NCBI GenBank assembly: GCA_963631415.1
Contig: CAVGQS010000033.1
Span: 1-18,705 of the forward strand
Length of the DNA stretch: 18,705 bases
Direction: 5' to 3'
Origin: UBA6382 sp963631415
GTDB taxonomy: Bacteria; Bacteroidota; Bacteroidia; Bacteroidales; Bacteroidaceae
Below, one piece after another: positions 1-7,436 of the stretch. The position numbers and the translations under genes are program-made. The notes under the pieces were generated by a model, which saw nothing but the letters and a program-made list of their open reading frames with translations, searched no databases and was not told the DNA's origin. Numbering within the stretch: the first letter of the stretch is position 1; the number at the start of each line of letters is the position of its first letter.

Positions 1-458
1 TGTACGACATCAAGAACTACGCCTACGTGGAGAGCTACATCATGCCGGCAGAGACAGAGGTAGCCAAGCACACCGTTGCCGACGTAGGCGAGGAAGGCAA
101 TGTCGACAGAGTGACGCGCGTGTTAGACCTGGGCGTATCGATGTGCAGGGAAGCGTTGTACCCCTACGCCAAGAAAGACATAGTGCAGACCGCCTACGAC
201 GATACGTTGAAGGAGCGTGCGCAGTATGTGATAGTGATGAAGGTGCCGACCACCTTTAGCCAGACCACCCTGACGTTGCTCGAGCGGTTGATACACGAGT
301 ACCTGGTGTGCAGAGGTGTGGCAGACTGGTTGAGCATCACCAACCCCGAGAAGAGTGAGATATGGCTGTCGAAGGCAGCGGAGGCAGAGAGCGAGATGCG
401 TGTGGCGGTGAACACCCGCATGACGCGCCAGCGGATAGCCCAGCACTGGCTTGGGTAA
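1..458 (+). CDS. Phage structural-module protein, 5' truncated
   Basis: The reading frame is open from base 3 (first full codon TAC) to a TAA at 456-458, giving 151 visible residues; the start lies before the window. A GTG at 27 is only an internal codon. The C-terminal half (VADWLSITNPEKSEIWLSKA, then a basic MTRQRIAQHW end) resembles small proteins I recall from the head-to-tail region of Bacteroides phages, about 150-200 aa, with a conserved 'IHEYLV..ADWLSIT' helix. That is recollection, not a search. It is the only leftmost gene on the plus strand, faces the minus-strand tail gene across a hairpin, and so probably ends the rightward structural module. Exact role unknown. Confidence 0.7.
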   Translation, partial: YDIKNYAYVESYIMPAETEVAKHTVADVGEEGNVDRVTRVLDLGVSMCREALYPYAKKDIVQTAYDDTLKERAQYVIVMKVPTTFSQTTLTLLERLIHEYLVCRGVADWLSITNPEKSEIWLSKAAEAESEMRVAVNTRMTRQRIAQHWLG

Positions 459-480
459 AACATAGTGGAAAACAGAAAGC

Positions 481-513
481 AAGAGCCGAGGTGCATCACG
501 CATCCCGGCTCTT
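481..513. terminator. Bidirectional hairpin terminator between convergent genes
   Basis: AAGAGCCG (481-488) pairs perfectly with CGGCTCTT (506-513). Inside it GG and TGC (490-494) pair with GCA and CC around an ATCAC loop, leaving one bulged base on each side, for a 13-bp stem. It lies 23 nt after the plus-strand stop at 458 and 96 nt after the minus-strand stop at 609. T-rich but imperfect tails follow on both strands (CTTTGATTGTT on plus, CTTGCTTTCTGTTTTCC on minus). The position between convergent genes supports a shared terminator. Confidence 0.7.
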
Positions 514-608
514 TGATTGTTCACTTACAATCATACAACAATCTTTTCAACATAAAAGACTTAACTAACTAAACTAACACTAATTTAAAACTATGAATGA
601 CAAAAATG

Positions 609-3600
609 CTATCTTGGTTGGTTGCCCTGTCTGGGTGTGAACTGCACCGAGGCGCCGTCGATGCTCTCGTCAGGAGAGAGTGCTGCTACGCCCGCGATGC
701 GGAAGTATTTATATGGTGTGCCCCGAAAGCCACGCAGGTAATGGTCCTTCGACGACCATACGAGATACCAGTGTATGAGGTCGCGCGAGCCGTAGAGCAC
801 CGTTGAGACGTGCCCCTTTTGGAAGAAGCCCCGCTGTATGATGTTGTCAATGGTCTTCAGCGCGTTCGGGTAGCCCAGCTTCAGCGGACGCGTGAGGTAG
901 AGCGCCTTCACGTCGTCAGTGAGCGGTATGGAGTAGTTCACCACCTGGTTGCTGGTGTTCACCGCCAGCGCCTCCGGGTAGGAGTTGAGATGTGACGCGA
1001 TGTCGGAGAACGTCATGCCCCACTGCTGCGACTTCAGCGAGTAGACGTAGGCATAGGTGATGCCCGGAGCATAGACGATGACATGCTGGTTGACGTAGTC
1101 ATAAATCATACGGCACTGCTTAAGGAACTCCGTAAAGGCGAGCGTCGGCAGACACTTGTCCGTAGACGGTTCGTGCCCGAGCATGTCGTGCAGTTTGTCG
1201 AATGCCGGCAGTTTGTCGCCGGTGGCCTGGAACGGATATTCCGACTTGATGACATCGGAGATGCACGTAGCCTGCGAGCCACTGATGAGCATGATGCCCC
1301 GGTCGGTAGGGAAGAGCACCGCCGAATCCAGTTGCGTGATGCCCTCCGTGTTGATGCACACGTCGCGCGTGATAGGTTGCTTTGCCGAGTATGTGCCCGT
1401 AGTGGACACCTCGAGCGCCCAGACCCCCTCAGTGGTGAAGGCATAGAGTGGGAACTGTCCGAACTGCCCCTGCGAGAGTGCCTTCGCTGCAGAGCAGATG
1501 CCCCGTATTTCACCAGTGCCCACCGTGTTGATGCCGGTGACAGGGAAGTAGAACGGGTTGTTCACCTCCGAGGTGTAGATTTTGTTGGGGACATCGACGT
1601 TAGCCCCGCCTGTTCCGTCGTCAGCCGATTGCGGAGTTTGCGTCGTTGTAGGAAGAGAGCCAGGCGTGCCACCACGTCCCGACTTGAAGCCGAGGAACGT
1701 ATATGCACCGTTGAGAAAGTCATGCGATTTCAGGTCGGTTACATACATAAGACTGCCACCTTCGTAGACTGCCAGCTTGAACGCGTTGGCATTCGGATAG
1801 TAGAGCCATGTGCCCCACGCAGTGGGGATGTAGCTGTTCTGTGTAGTCTCCGTAGAGACGGCATTGCCACTGCTGTCGTAGATGGTGACCGTCCTCGTGC
1901 CGTCACTGTATTTATATACCGTCACCTTCTTCCTGCCGTCAGAGAGATACGATGTCTCCGTCATGCTTCCCGTATAGACGAAGGAACGGAGATTCGGTAC
2001 GCGAGACCCCGGTTCGTTCTGCACGCGATACACTTCACCGTTCTCGCGGACATAGATGCTCATGCGCATGTGACTGCCGTAGTTAGTATTCGGCGTTATG
2101 GTCAGCGCCTTAGTGGAAGTGTTCGTCGTGAAGCTATAAATGTTAGAGCAATACTGGAACAGCGCATGCGAGATGAAGCCATTGAACAAGTCCCGCTTTA
2201 CACCCGACAGGTTGAGGCGCGAGTTGAAGCCATACGAGTAAGATGCCACGAGCCGGTCGTGCGTGAGATAATCATCTTTCAGCGTCTCCCTGGAAGTGAG
2301 GCTCTGCAGATAGTCGTCCTTGACGGCGATAGTCTTCCGCTTGTTCATCTCCAGGTCCTTGATGTCGATGCCCGACAGTTTGTAGAAGTTCGCATTGCTC
2401 TCGATGCTCTCGTCGCGTTTGTCGTCAGAGAACTCCGGCATGTGCAGGGTACTGTTCGGCACCAGGCGGTCGGTAGCGAAGTACATGGCGTATATACGCT
2501 CGTAGGAATACTCCATGTACTCGCTCATGAATGCCGTGCTTGCCATAGGCGAAAGCATACGGTCCTCCGTCACCGTTGTTGCCAGTGTCGTGTCCGGTGT
2601 GTCCGCATCCTTCTCACCGTTGTAGAGCCGTCCGATGAACTTGCTCTGGAAGTTGTCGTCATCATTGAAGCTCGAGAACTCCCCGCTTTGGTCGTATGTG
2701 TATATCGGTTTGGAGACGAAGATGTCGATGGCCGTTATTATGTCCTGCCATGTGTCGAGCTCACCATAGTCCCCGTCGTTTAGTATCTGATAGTCCAGGT
2801 CAGCCGCCACCATCATGATGTCGAGTTCCGCATCAGTGTAAGCATTCTTACCCGTTGCCCTTTTCCAGAGTACTATCGGTGCAGGTGTCGTAGACGGTGT
2901 CATGAGCACCGGTGCAGAGTGCATGACGTGCGAGCCATCGAAGAGCCTGTAAGCCCAGCGCACAAAGAACGGGAAGCAGAAGCGCCCCTTGTTAATGGTC
3001 TGTTCGGCGATGAACTTGTTTACCTTTGCCATTACCTGCGACGTGATCTTCTGTTTGTTCTCGTCGCTGAAGGTGTTGTAGAGCGCGTCCTCGCTTATGC
3101 TGTTGAACGATATGCTGAACGTTCCGCGTTTGGACGAGCTGTCGTCCTCCTTGACAGCACTGTAGAGGCGCGGGTGCCCTACAAGACCGAACGAAATGGA
3201 AATCTCCGGTAGATGGTCACCCAGAGCATTGTATGCACCCGACTTCCACAGCAGGTAGTTGATTGCGCTCTGCGTGAATACGAGCAGCGTATTGCCCACC
3301 GCATTCACATGTGAGATGTTAGGGTAGTAGCCGATGCTGTTGTCGTCCGTCAGGGAGACAGTCTTTGTGCTGGTGTCCACCCAGTAGAGGTTGTTGTCAG
3401 AAGTGTTTCTGATGATGAAATGCTCGAAGCCGCTTGTCTTGTGAATGAAGATAACAGTGCAGTTGTCCGGCAGTTGCAGTGTCAGTTTAGGCTGTCCCAC
3501 AGGGTGCAGTGCTCCGTCCTCGTTGATGGCGTTGATGGAGACGGCGAGTTGCCCGTCCTGGCAGTCGTAGTCAGACGGTACGGCAGTGAATCCCGAGTAT

Positions 3601-3617
3601 TTTACTTCTGTGTTCAT
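609..3617 (-). CDS. Large phage structural protein, probable propeller-type tail/stabilisation protein
   Basis: This is a 1002-aa protein from ATG at 3617 to TAG at 609. The frame stays open to 3788, but that extension overlaps the upstream gene; the 3617 start gives an ATGA overlap with it and a sensible N-terminus (MNTEVKYSGF). There is no signal peptide or membrane segment. The N-terminus (about residues 14-60: CQDGQLAVSINAINEDGAL) and a block near residues 710-740 (ALSQGQFGQFPLYAFTTEGV, then a short-strand repeat ending near ISGSQA) recall P22 gp10/T7 gp12-like tail stabilisation or nozzle beta-propellers and large structural proteins of Bacteroides prophages. The middle, rich in Ser, Thr and Tyr, is unassigned. 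It is transcribed against the flanking structural gene from a promoter upstream of its partner. Tail role is inferred; an adhesin or tip protein is also possible. Confidence 0.65.
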   Translation of the reverse strand: MNTEVKYSGFTAVPSDYDCQDGQLAVSINAINEDGALHPVGQPKLTLQLPDNCTVIFIHKTSGFEHFIIRNTSDNNLYWVDTSTKTVSLTDDNSIGYYPNISHVNAVGNTLLVFTQSAINYLLWKSGAYNALGDHLPEISISFGLVGHPRLYSAVKEDDSSSKRGTFSISFNSISEDALYNTFSDENKQKITSQVMAKVNKFIAEQTINKGRFCFPFFVRWAYRLFDGSHVMHSAPVLMTPSTTPAPIVLWKRATGKNAYTDAELDIMMVAADLDYQILNDGDYGELDTWQDIITAIDIFVSKPIYTYDQSGEFSSFNDDDNFQSKFIGRLYNGEKDADTPDTTLATTVTEDRMLSPMASTAFMSEYMEYSYERIYAMYFATDRLVPNSTLHMPEFSDDKRDESIESNANFYKLSGIDIKDLEMNKRKTIAVKDDYLQSLTSRETLKDDYLTHDRLVASYSYGFNSRLNLSGVKRDLFNGFISHALFQYCSNIYSFTTNTSTKALTITPNTNYGSHMRMSIYVRENGEVYRVQNEPGSRVPNLRSFVYTGSMTETSYLSDGRKKVTVYKYSDGTRTVTIYDSSGNAVSTETTQNSYIPTAWGTWLYYPNANAFKLAVYEGGSLMYVTDLKSHDFLNGAYTFLGFKSGRGGTPGSLPTTTQTPQSADDGTGGANVDVPNKIYTSEVNNPFYFPVTGINTVGTGEIRGICSAAKALSQGQFGQFPLYAFTTEGVWALEVSTTGTYSAKQPITRDVCINTEGITQLDSAVLFPTDRGIMLISGSQATCISDVIKSEYPFQATGDKLPAFDKLHDMLGHEPSTDKCLPTLAFTEFLKQCRMIYDYVNQHVIVYAPGITYAYVYSLKSQQWGMTFSDIASHLNSYPEALAVNTSNQVVNYSIPLTDDVKALYLTRPLKLGYPNALKTIDNIIQRGFFQKGHVSTVLYGSRDLIHWYLVWSSKDHYLRGFRGTPYKYFRIAGVAALSPDESIDGASVQFTPRQGNQPR

Positions 3618-3982
3618 AGCGGATGCTTGTATATTATGGGCAGGCACAGTTCCCCGTCGTGCATCTCCGGTTCCCCGACCATGAACGACGCGCTGAGAGC
3701 CTGTATGTGACAGTTGTCGAGCATGAGCCGGCAGAGTTTTACCGAGTTGGCGCAGTAGTTGTGCGAGCCCTTTTTGGTGGGATAGCAAGAAGCGACATGC
3801 CGTCCGACGCTGTTGTCATGGTGTTGAGCCAGCAGGAGGCATTCCCCCTGGTGGAAGGCCACGTTGAGGCTGTCGCCCGGTCGTATGGAGAGGGCTCGTA
3901 CCACCCGTGCCGTGACAGAGATACGTCCGTTTCGGCAGAAGGTGATGTCGGGTCGGCGTGTTCGCTGCAAGAGTTTCATCAT
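3614..3982 (-). CDS. AbrB/SpoVT-like small protein, coupled to tail gene
   Basis: The 122-aa product starts MMKLL; either of two adjacent ATGs (3982 or 3979) would serve. Residues about 18-52 (RNGRISVTARVVRALSIRPG, then D and a short hairpin) follow the swapped-hairpin AbrB/SpoVT/MazE pattern of 'GRI.IP..vR..LgI.pGD'. The C-terminal half has several His and Cys and ends in LCLPIIYKHPL. Its stop overlaps the tail gene start as ATGA, so translation is probably coupled. A near-consensus Bacteroidetes promoter ends about 12 nt upstream, leaving almost no leader. It could be a DNA-binding regulator, or a structural chaperone that reuses the fold; the pairing with a tail gene favours the second. 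Family assignment is by eye. Confidence 0.7.
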   Translation of the reverse strand: MMKLLQRTRRPDITFCRNGRISVTARVVRALSIRPGDSLNVAFHQGECLLLAQHHDNSVGRHVASCYPTKKGSHNYCANSVKLCRLMLDNCHIQALSASFMVGEPEMHDGELCLPIIYKHPL

Positions 3983-3993
3983 AAAGTTATTGG

Positions 3994-4023
3994 CAAAGAT
4001 AGTGTATAGGCGTTGAGATTGAA
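3994..4023 (-). promoter_or_regulatory. Bacteroidetes-type promoter for the two-gene tail unit
   Basis: On the minus strand TATCTTTG (4001-3994) matches the -7 consensus TAnnTTTG exactly. TTC (4023-4021) stands 19 bp upstream, where TTG is expected. The region between the 58-aa gene stop (4041) and the ATG at 3982 is otherwise non-coding and AT-rich. Initiation a few bases after 3994 would leave a leader of roughly 5-10 nt. Confidence 0.65.
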
Positions 4024-4040
4024 TTTTAACTTTAGAATTA

Positions 4041-4217
4041 TCAGACGATAATGAGTTGTACGCAGAAGTGGAACTCCCTGCAGAGGCGTGCTATCTGCGG
4101 GTAGTGTTCCGCCGGCTCCGAGTAGGGCAGAAATATGCACCGTTGCCGGGTGTCACATTCGATGCCCCTACGTCGGAGCCGGTAGAGAAGGTTTGCACGG
4201 CGTTTAGGGTGTCGCAT
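4041..4217 (-). CDS. Small basic Cys-containing protein downstream of dUTPase
   Basis: A 58-aa protein begins MRHPKRRANLLYRLRRRG and ends VQLIIV at a TGA (4041-4043). Its ATG shares one base with the dUTPase stop (TGATG), a classic coupled junction, and it fills the space between dUTPase and the next promoter. The first 18 residues contain eight Arg or Lys; four Cys follow (about residues 21, 27, 46, 52) but not in a clear zinc-finger spacing. No family recognised. The nucleic-acid-binding look of the N-terminus is only a composition argument. Confidence 0.6.
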   Translation of the reverse strand: MRHPKRRANLLYRLRRRGIECDTRQRCIFLPYSEPAEHYPQIARLCREFHFCVQLIIV

Positions 4218-4660
4218 CACTTGCCTGTTGAGCCGAATCCTCCTTCGCCTCGGTCGGTGGAAGAGAGTTCGTCTACTTCGATGAACTGCATCGGTGTCGT
4301 TATGTCAATGTGAATCTGGAAGATTTTGTCTCCCACATTGTACTTCGGCATATTGGGCATGACGTGATAGAACAAAGCCTTTATCTCACCCGTATAGCCC
4401 TCGTCAATCGTACCTTCACAGTTGGACAGCACCATGCCAGTCTTCCACACAGAAGAGCGTGGACGAGCCGTGATGCAAAAATTGACGGCTTCGTCTTTTG
4501 TGTCACGTTCAATCTGCATGGCGAGACCAGTACCGTAACGGTAGACGTTAGGAGCAATCTCCTCGCATGATGTTGCTACGACATCGTAGCAGAAGTCGGA
4601 CTTGTGCGCCTTGTGTGGGAGCACAGCTTTGTCGTTGAGTTTCTTAATCTTTACTTTCAT
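4217..4660 (-). CDS. dut: dUTP diphosphatase (dUTPase), trimeric type
   Basis: The enzyme hydrolyses dUTP to dUMP and pyrophosphate, keeping uracil out of replicating DNA and supplying dUMP for dTTP synthesis. At 147 aa it has the usual length of trimeric dUTPases. All five motifs are visible: SDFCYDVVA (21-29), ARPRSSVWKTGMV (65-77), CEGTIDEGYTGEIK (81-94) with the catalytic Asp in TIDEGYTG, GDKIFQIHI (110-118), and the C-terminal RGEGGFGSTG (137-146) that closes over substrate. The start ATG is 34 nt after the previous stop and has no Shine-Dalgarno. The stop overlaps a 58-aa gene. In this setting it serves phage DNA synthesis. Confidence 0.96.
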   Translation of the reverse strand: MKVKIKKLNDKAVLPHKAHKSDFCYDVVATSCEEIAPNVYRYGTGLAMQIERDTKDEAVNFCITARPRSSVWKTGMVLSNCEGTIDEGYTGEIKALFYHVMPNMPKYNVGDKIFQIHIDITTPMQFIEVDELSSTDRGEGGFGSTGK

Positions 4661-4694
4661 AGTGTTTGTGAATTTTGCATATTAATATCTTTCG

Positions 4695-5225
4695 TCAAAA
4701 ATCCAGTTTGACCGGATAAAATGGGCAGTCATCACGGAAACCCGTCGTGGTTTGTCTTATTTTTACAAGGATTTTGCGGATACTATCCAAATCCTTTTTT
4801 ACGGTCTCGCCTTTGATATAGTCTTTCGCTGTGTATCTTATCACGTCGTCGATACCTTTCGTCATACCATCGAGTATATCAAATATCGACGCTACAGTAT
4901 CGTCAAGTTCTGAAATCCCTTTAAGATTGTTCTCTCTGTCCTCGACTTCGCGAAGCCTTCGCCTTGCTTCGAAGAGCGCGTGCGCCGCTTTGCTCCGATA
5001 TTCTGTTGCATCATCAACAAATTGTCGCTCAACATCGCTGACGACATGAAAATCTTCGGTTGCCCTTTTGTATTCACTAAGGTTGGAGCCGAGTGGCTTG
5101 CCTCTGAAAAACGGCGTACATTCTTCACATTTCCTACCGTCTTTAAGGTAGTATTTGAATATAATATATTCCTTTCCATCGTTGGATTTCAGGAGTTGGC
5201 CCGGGGTGAAAAGTTCTTGTTCCAT
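4695..5225 (-). CDS. Unrecognised coiled-coil protein
   Basis: The 176-aa product starts MEQELFTPGQLLKS. Residues 1-45 look like a small beta domain (PGQLLKSNDGKEYIIFKYYL) with one CxxC pair (KCEEC) that could bind metal. Residues about 65-170 are mostly charged helix (EARRRLREVEDRENNLKG), predicted to form a coiled coil, and end in a short hydrophobic strand, FYPVKLDF. There are no membrane segments. Its ATG shares one base with the stop of the 45-aa gene before it (TAATG), so they are coupled. No family recognised; a structural or adaptor role is possible. Confidence 0.8.
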   Translation of the reverse strand: MEQELFTPGQLLKSNDGKEYIIFKYYLKDGRKCEECTPFFRGKPLGSNLSEYKRATEDFHVVSDVERQFVDDATEYRSKAAHALFEARRRLREVEDRENNLKGISELDDTVASIFDILDGMTKGIDDVIRYTAKDYIKGETVKKDLDSIRKILVKIRQTTTGFRDDCPFYPVKLDF

Positions 5226-5362
5226 TATTTCTGTTTCTTTTGAAGTTTCCTCATTTTAGCTTGTATTGCCCGGCGCTCATGCCGGTTATAGCGGACGGTG
5301 TTGTACTTGTCGTACTCGTAGTTCATCTCGTTGTTGAGATGGCCATCTAATAATTCTTTCAT
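5225..5362 (-). CDS. Small basic protein with NRHERR motif
   Basis: A 45-aa protein (MKELLDGHLNNEMNYEYDKY...KLQKKQK). The frame is open further upstream, but the ATG at 5362 is chosen because GGAGG (5377-5373) lies 10 nt before it and it follows the previous stop by one base. The C-terminal half contains YNRHERRAIQAKMRK, a basic motif I recall in many small phage proteins of unknown role. It is coupled to the next gene by a one-base overlap. No function can be assigned. Confidence 0.6.
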   Translation of the reverse strand: MKELLDGHLNNEMNYEYDKYNTVRYNRHERRAIQAKMRKLQKKQK

Positions 5363-5363
5363 A

Positions 5364-5576
5364 TTACATTGTCCTCCATAATTTAAAGTGGTTGATAAAC
5401 ATGTTGAGTATTTCCGTGGATTGGATGTCGCGTTGCTTCTTCGACCGGCGGAGTTTGCGGTGTGCCTCCGCGACCTTTTGGTGACCGTGCCCGGACACCA
5501 CGTAGAGAGCGACCGGACCATTCCAGAGGGACCTATCCCTTTGGCTGAGGATTTTTCTTGCAAGTCGGATTTTCAT
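5364..5576 (-). CDS. Small basic protein of unknown function
   Basis: A 70-aa protein, MKIRLARKILSQRDRSLWNG to LWRTM, ends at TAA 5364-5366. It is rich in Arg, Lys and His (about 20 of 70 residues) and has no hydrophobic segment long enough for a membrane. It overlaps the end of the upstream 77-aa gene by 44 nt in another frame, which is long for this window; the start could be later, but no better ATG is seen. The next gene begins one base after its stop. No family recognised. Confidence 0.55.
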   Translation of the reverse strand: MKIRLARKILSQRDRSLWNGPVALYVVSGHGHQKVAEAHRKLRRSKKQRDIQSTEILNMFINHFKLWRTM

Positions 5577-5766
5577 TGTTGTGGTTTGTTAGGTGATACG
5601 TTTGCGGGAAATATTCCCCGAGCAGTTTGTAGGCATCCATGAAGACACTTTCGAGATAGTCGAGTTCATCTTTGAGCTCCTTGATGGACAGCTTTGCACA
5701 TTGCAGTTGGAACAGAGCAGTGCCCATCGCCGCCTGCTGTTCCTTGGTGAGATTTGTTTCTTCCAT
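5533..5766 (-). CDS. Small helical protein of unknown function
   Basis: A 77-aa protein, MEETNLTKEQQAAMGTALFQ..., ends at TAG 5533-5535. Residues 5-50 form a regular amphipathic helix with acidic and Leu repeats (SIKELKDELDYLESVF), likely a coiled coil; the tail from about 55 is Asn/Pro/Lys-rich and disordered-looking. That tail overlaps the next gene's start by 44 nt. The gap to the upstream gene is 10 nt. Its use of TAG as a stop matters for judging the amber codon in the HNH gene. Function unknown. Confidence 0.65.
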   Translation of the reverse strand: MEETNLTKEQQAAMGTALFQLQCAKLSIKELKDELDYLESVFMDAYKLLGEYFPQTYHLTNHNNENPTCKKNPQPKG

Positions 5767-5776
5767 AGTTTTGCAG

Positions 5777-6481
5777 TTAGTCTTCGCCGGCGACGATGCG
5801 CAGTCCGTCCTTTATTGCTGTAGCCTCACGTCGTGCAGAGCGCTTGGTCTCGCTATCATAGCAGAGCCAGGACGGGTGCTTCGGGTCAGCGAAGTAGTTG
5901 TTTTGTTTAATCATTACATGTTTCTGTGCAGATGCACGGTGCGAGAGAGGTTCCGGAGACAGGTTGAGATTACTCTGCCGTTTGAGCCCGTAAGCCATGC
6001 GAAGGTGCTCCTTGCGTACCAGTTCCTTACGGTCCTCCGCGCGCTTTTTCATCATGTCGCGGAACTTTTTAGGATGCTTCTCCTTAAAAGTCCTCATCGG
6101 GTTGAAGCCCTCGGCACGCAGACGCTTAGTGGCATCGAGAGCCGCCTGAGAAGGGCACTTGCCCCGGAGAGAGTCGTACCAGCCCGTAGCCTCGCATATC
6201 CGTTTCGTGTCGCGGGCATGCTCCTTGCGGATAGCCTTCATGTCCTTCTGCAGTCCCAGTCTGCGTTTGAAGCGCTGGCAGGTAGCGAAGGATATACCGA
6301 ACCACGTCATGATGCGCCGTGTGGAGTGAATGGGGAACAGTTTGATGAACCGTTCCTTGACTTCTCCCTCGAGGACGTATTCCATTGTTCCTCTGGTAGG
6401 GTGCGGTCGCATGGGCACCGGCCATTTCGGTTTGGCGGTGATGTCGCGCTTTAGTGGTGTAGATGCGTTGTCCCAGCTCAT
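5777..6481 (-). CDS. HTH DNA-binding phage protein
   Basis: A 234-aa basic protein. Residues about 36-78 (VLEGEVKERFIKLFP, then IMTWFGISFATCQRFKRRLG) read as a helix-turn-helix of the type found at the N-terminus of Bacteroidetes phage regulators and some HNH proteins. The centre (80-165) is a long charged helix. The C-terminus (about 195-230: YFADPKHPSWLCYDSETKRS, then REAT...GLRI) is a conserved-looking tail that I recall from Bacteroides phage proteins. No nuclease motif (HNH, GIY-YIG) is seen. The start overlaps the upstream stop as ATGA. It may be a transcription regulator or a DNA-structure binder; which one is not shown by the sequence. Confidence 0.75.
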   Translation of the reverse strand: MSWDNASTPLKRDITAKPKWPVPMRPHPTRGTMEYVLEGEVKERFIKLFPIHSTRRIMTWFGISFATCQRFKRRLGLQKDMKAIRKEHARDTKRICEATGWYDSLRGKCPSQAALDATKRLRAEGFNPMRTFKEKHPKKFRDMMKKRAEDRKELVRKEHLRMAYGLKRQSNLNLSPEPLSHRASAQKHVMIKQNNYFADPKHPSWLCYDSETKRSARREATAIKDGLRIVAGED

Positions 6482-7044
6482 TTCTTCTGTGCTTTCTTTC
6501 CTGCCGTCTTGCGGATGATAGCCTTCGCCTTGTTCTGCATGACGGTGTACATGTTGTCAGTAATCTCTCCCCAATGCGCGTACTTGTGGTAGTCTTCCTT
6601 CTCGCTGAACTGCGAGAGCTGTTCACGGCACATGTGCGCCATCTCGTGCAGGTCGTCGAGATGTTCGAACGACAGTCCCTTGTCAGTGCGGTGCAGAGTG
6701 TCGTTGATGTCGAGAAGGCATGAATCCATGATGTCGATGGCCATGAAGAGCGTGACGATGAGGCGCTCAATCTCCTGGATGTCCTCCGGTGGCAGGTTGG
6801 CGGCGCTCAGTTGCACCTCCGTGACCTGCGATTCTATCTGCTGTTCATAAGCCACCAACACCTTGTCGAAGAGCAGTTCCTTCTGTTTGAGGATGGCCAT
6901 GGCTTCCGTGTAGCGTCCGTTGGTCTGCAGGCGTTGTGCGTGCTTGGTCATCTCCCGTATGCGCGTGTCAGCCTCGAACGTTGTCCGGCACTGCTCCGTC
7001 AGTTCCTGCGTGAGGTGGAAGGTCTTTTTCGTGTTGTGTTTCAT
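6478..7044 (-). CDS. Unrecognised helical protein
   Basis: The 188-aa product starts MKHNTKKTFHLTQELTEQ and ends KTAGKKAQKK. It is almost wholly helical: a coiled-coil-like stretch at about 25-75 (EMTKHAQRLQTNGRYTEAMA), a more hydrophobic helix near 90-115 (IERLIVTLFMAIDIMDSCLL), then a His/Met-rich region (LDDLHEMAHMCREQL) and a Lys-rich tail. The hydrophobic helix carries Asp residues, so a membrane segment is unlikely. The stop overlaps the HTH gene start (ATGA), suggesting co-production. No family recognised. Confidence 0.75.
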   Translation of the reverse strand: MKHNTKKTFHLTQELTEQCRTTFEADTRIREMTKHAQRLQTNGRYTEAMAILKQKELLFDKVLVAYEQQIESQVTEVQLSAANLPPEDIQEIERLIVTLFMAIDIMDSCLLDINDTLHRTDKGLSFEHLDDLHEMAHMCREQLSQFSEKEDYHKYAHWGEITDNMYTVMQNKAKAIIRKTAGKKAQKK

Positions 7045-7051
7045 TGCTCGC

Positions 7052-7237
7052 CTATTTTACTCCCGGGTGCTTGTCTCGGATGAAGTCTACGACCCCTTGC
7101 AGTTCTACGTTGCAGGTTTCTATTGTCTTGGTGCCCTTCCCTTTGTTGGTGAACGCCATAAGATAATAGCTTTCCCTGGTTAACAACCACCATGCAGCTA
7201 CAAGTCTGTACTTGACTTCTTTGATTTTCTTTTTCAT
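7052..7237 (-). CDS. Small phage protein of unknown function
   Basis: A 61-aa protein, MKKKIKEVKYRLVAAWWLLT..., ends DKHPGVK. A basic N-terminal helix is followed by a short Trp-rich hydrophobic run (VAAWWLLT), too short for a clear membrane span, and then a strand-like part (SYYLMAFTNKG). I recall similar 60-aa proteins in Bacteroides phages starting MKKKIKE.KYRL; no function is known to me. The ATG follows the previous stop by one base. Confidence 0.65.
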   Translation of the reverse strand: MKKKIKEVKYRLVAAWWLLTRESYYLMAFTNKGKGTKTIETCNVELQGVVDFIRDKHPGVK

Positions 7238-7238
7238 A

Positions 7239-7436
7239 TTAGTTACGCATTAGATGAATTTTTGTTACTTTGTGTTCGGCTTTCGCAAAAGCCTTGTTGA
7301 TTTGCTCGAGCAGTTCTCGTTCCGCTTGTTCCGGACGGAAGAGCATCTTAGGGGGTATGCCATCAATCTCCGTGAGCACGCGCTGTCCGTTGTCGAGAGT
7401 GAGGAGAGCGCGACGTGAAGTCTTACAGGTGTCCAT
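7239..7436 (-). CDS. Small protein of unknown function
   Basis: A 65-aa protein starting MDTCKTSRRALLTLDNGQ. Residues 9-30 look like two short strands around a DNGQRV turn; residues 34-55 form an amphipathic helix (PEQAERELLEQINKAFAKAE). It overlaps the previous gene by 14 nt and the next starts one base after its stop. No Shine-Dalgarno and no recognised family. Confidence 0.6.
   Translation of the reverse strand: MDTCKTSRRALLTLDNGQRVLTEIDGIPPKMLFRPEQAERELLEQINKAFAKAEHKVTKIHLMRN

Noticed and set aside
1083..2783. 566-aa open frame on the plus strand
   Set aside because: It is wholly antisense to the tail-like gene, has Arg/Val/Leu-rich shadow composition and no domain; long antisense frames are expected here from the codon pattern.
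4657..4680. Seven-codon ORF (MQNSQTL) overlapping the dUTPase ATG, next to the palindrome ATATTAATAT (4679-4688)
   Set aside because: It could be a leader peptide, but such a short frame is likely by chance and nothing indicates attenuation.
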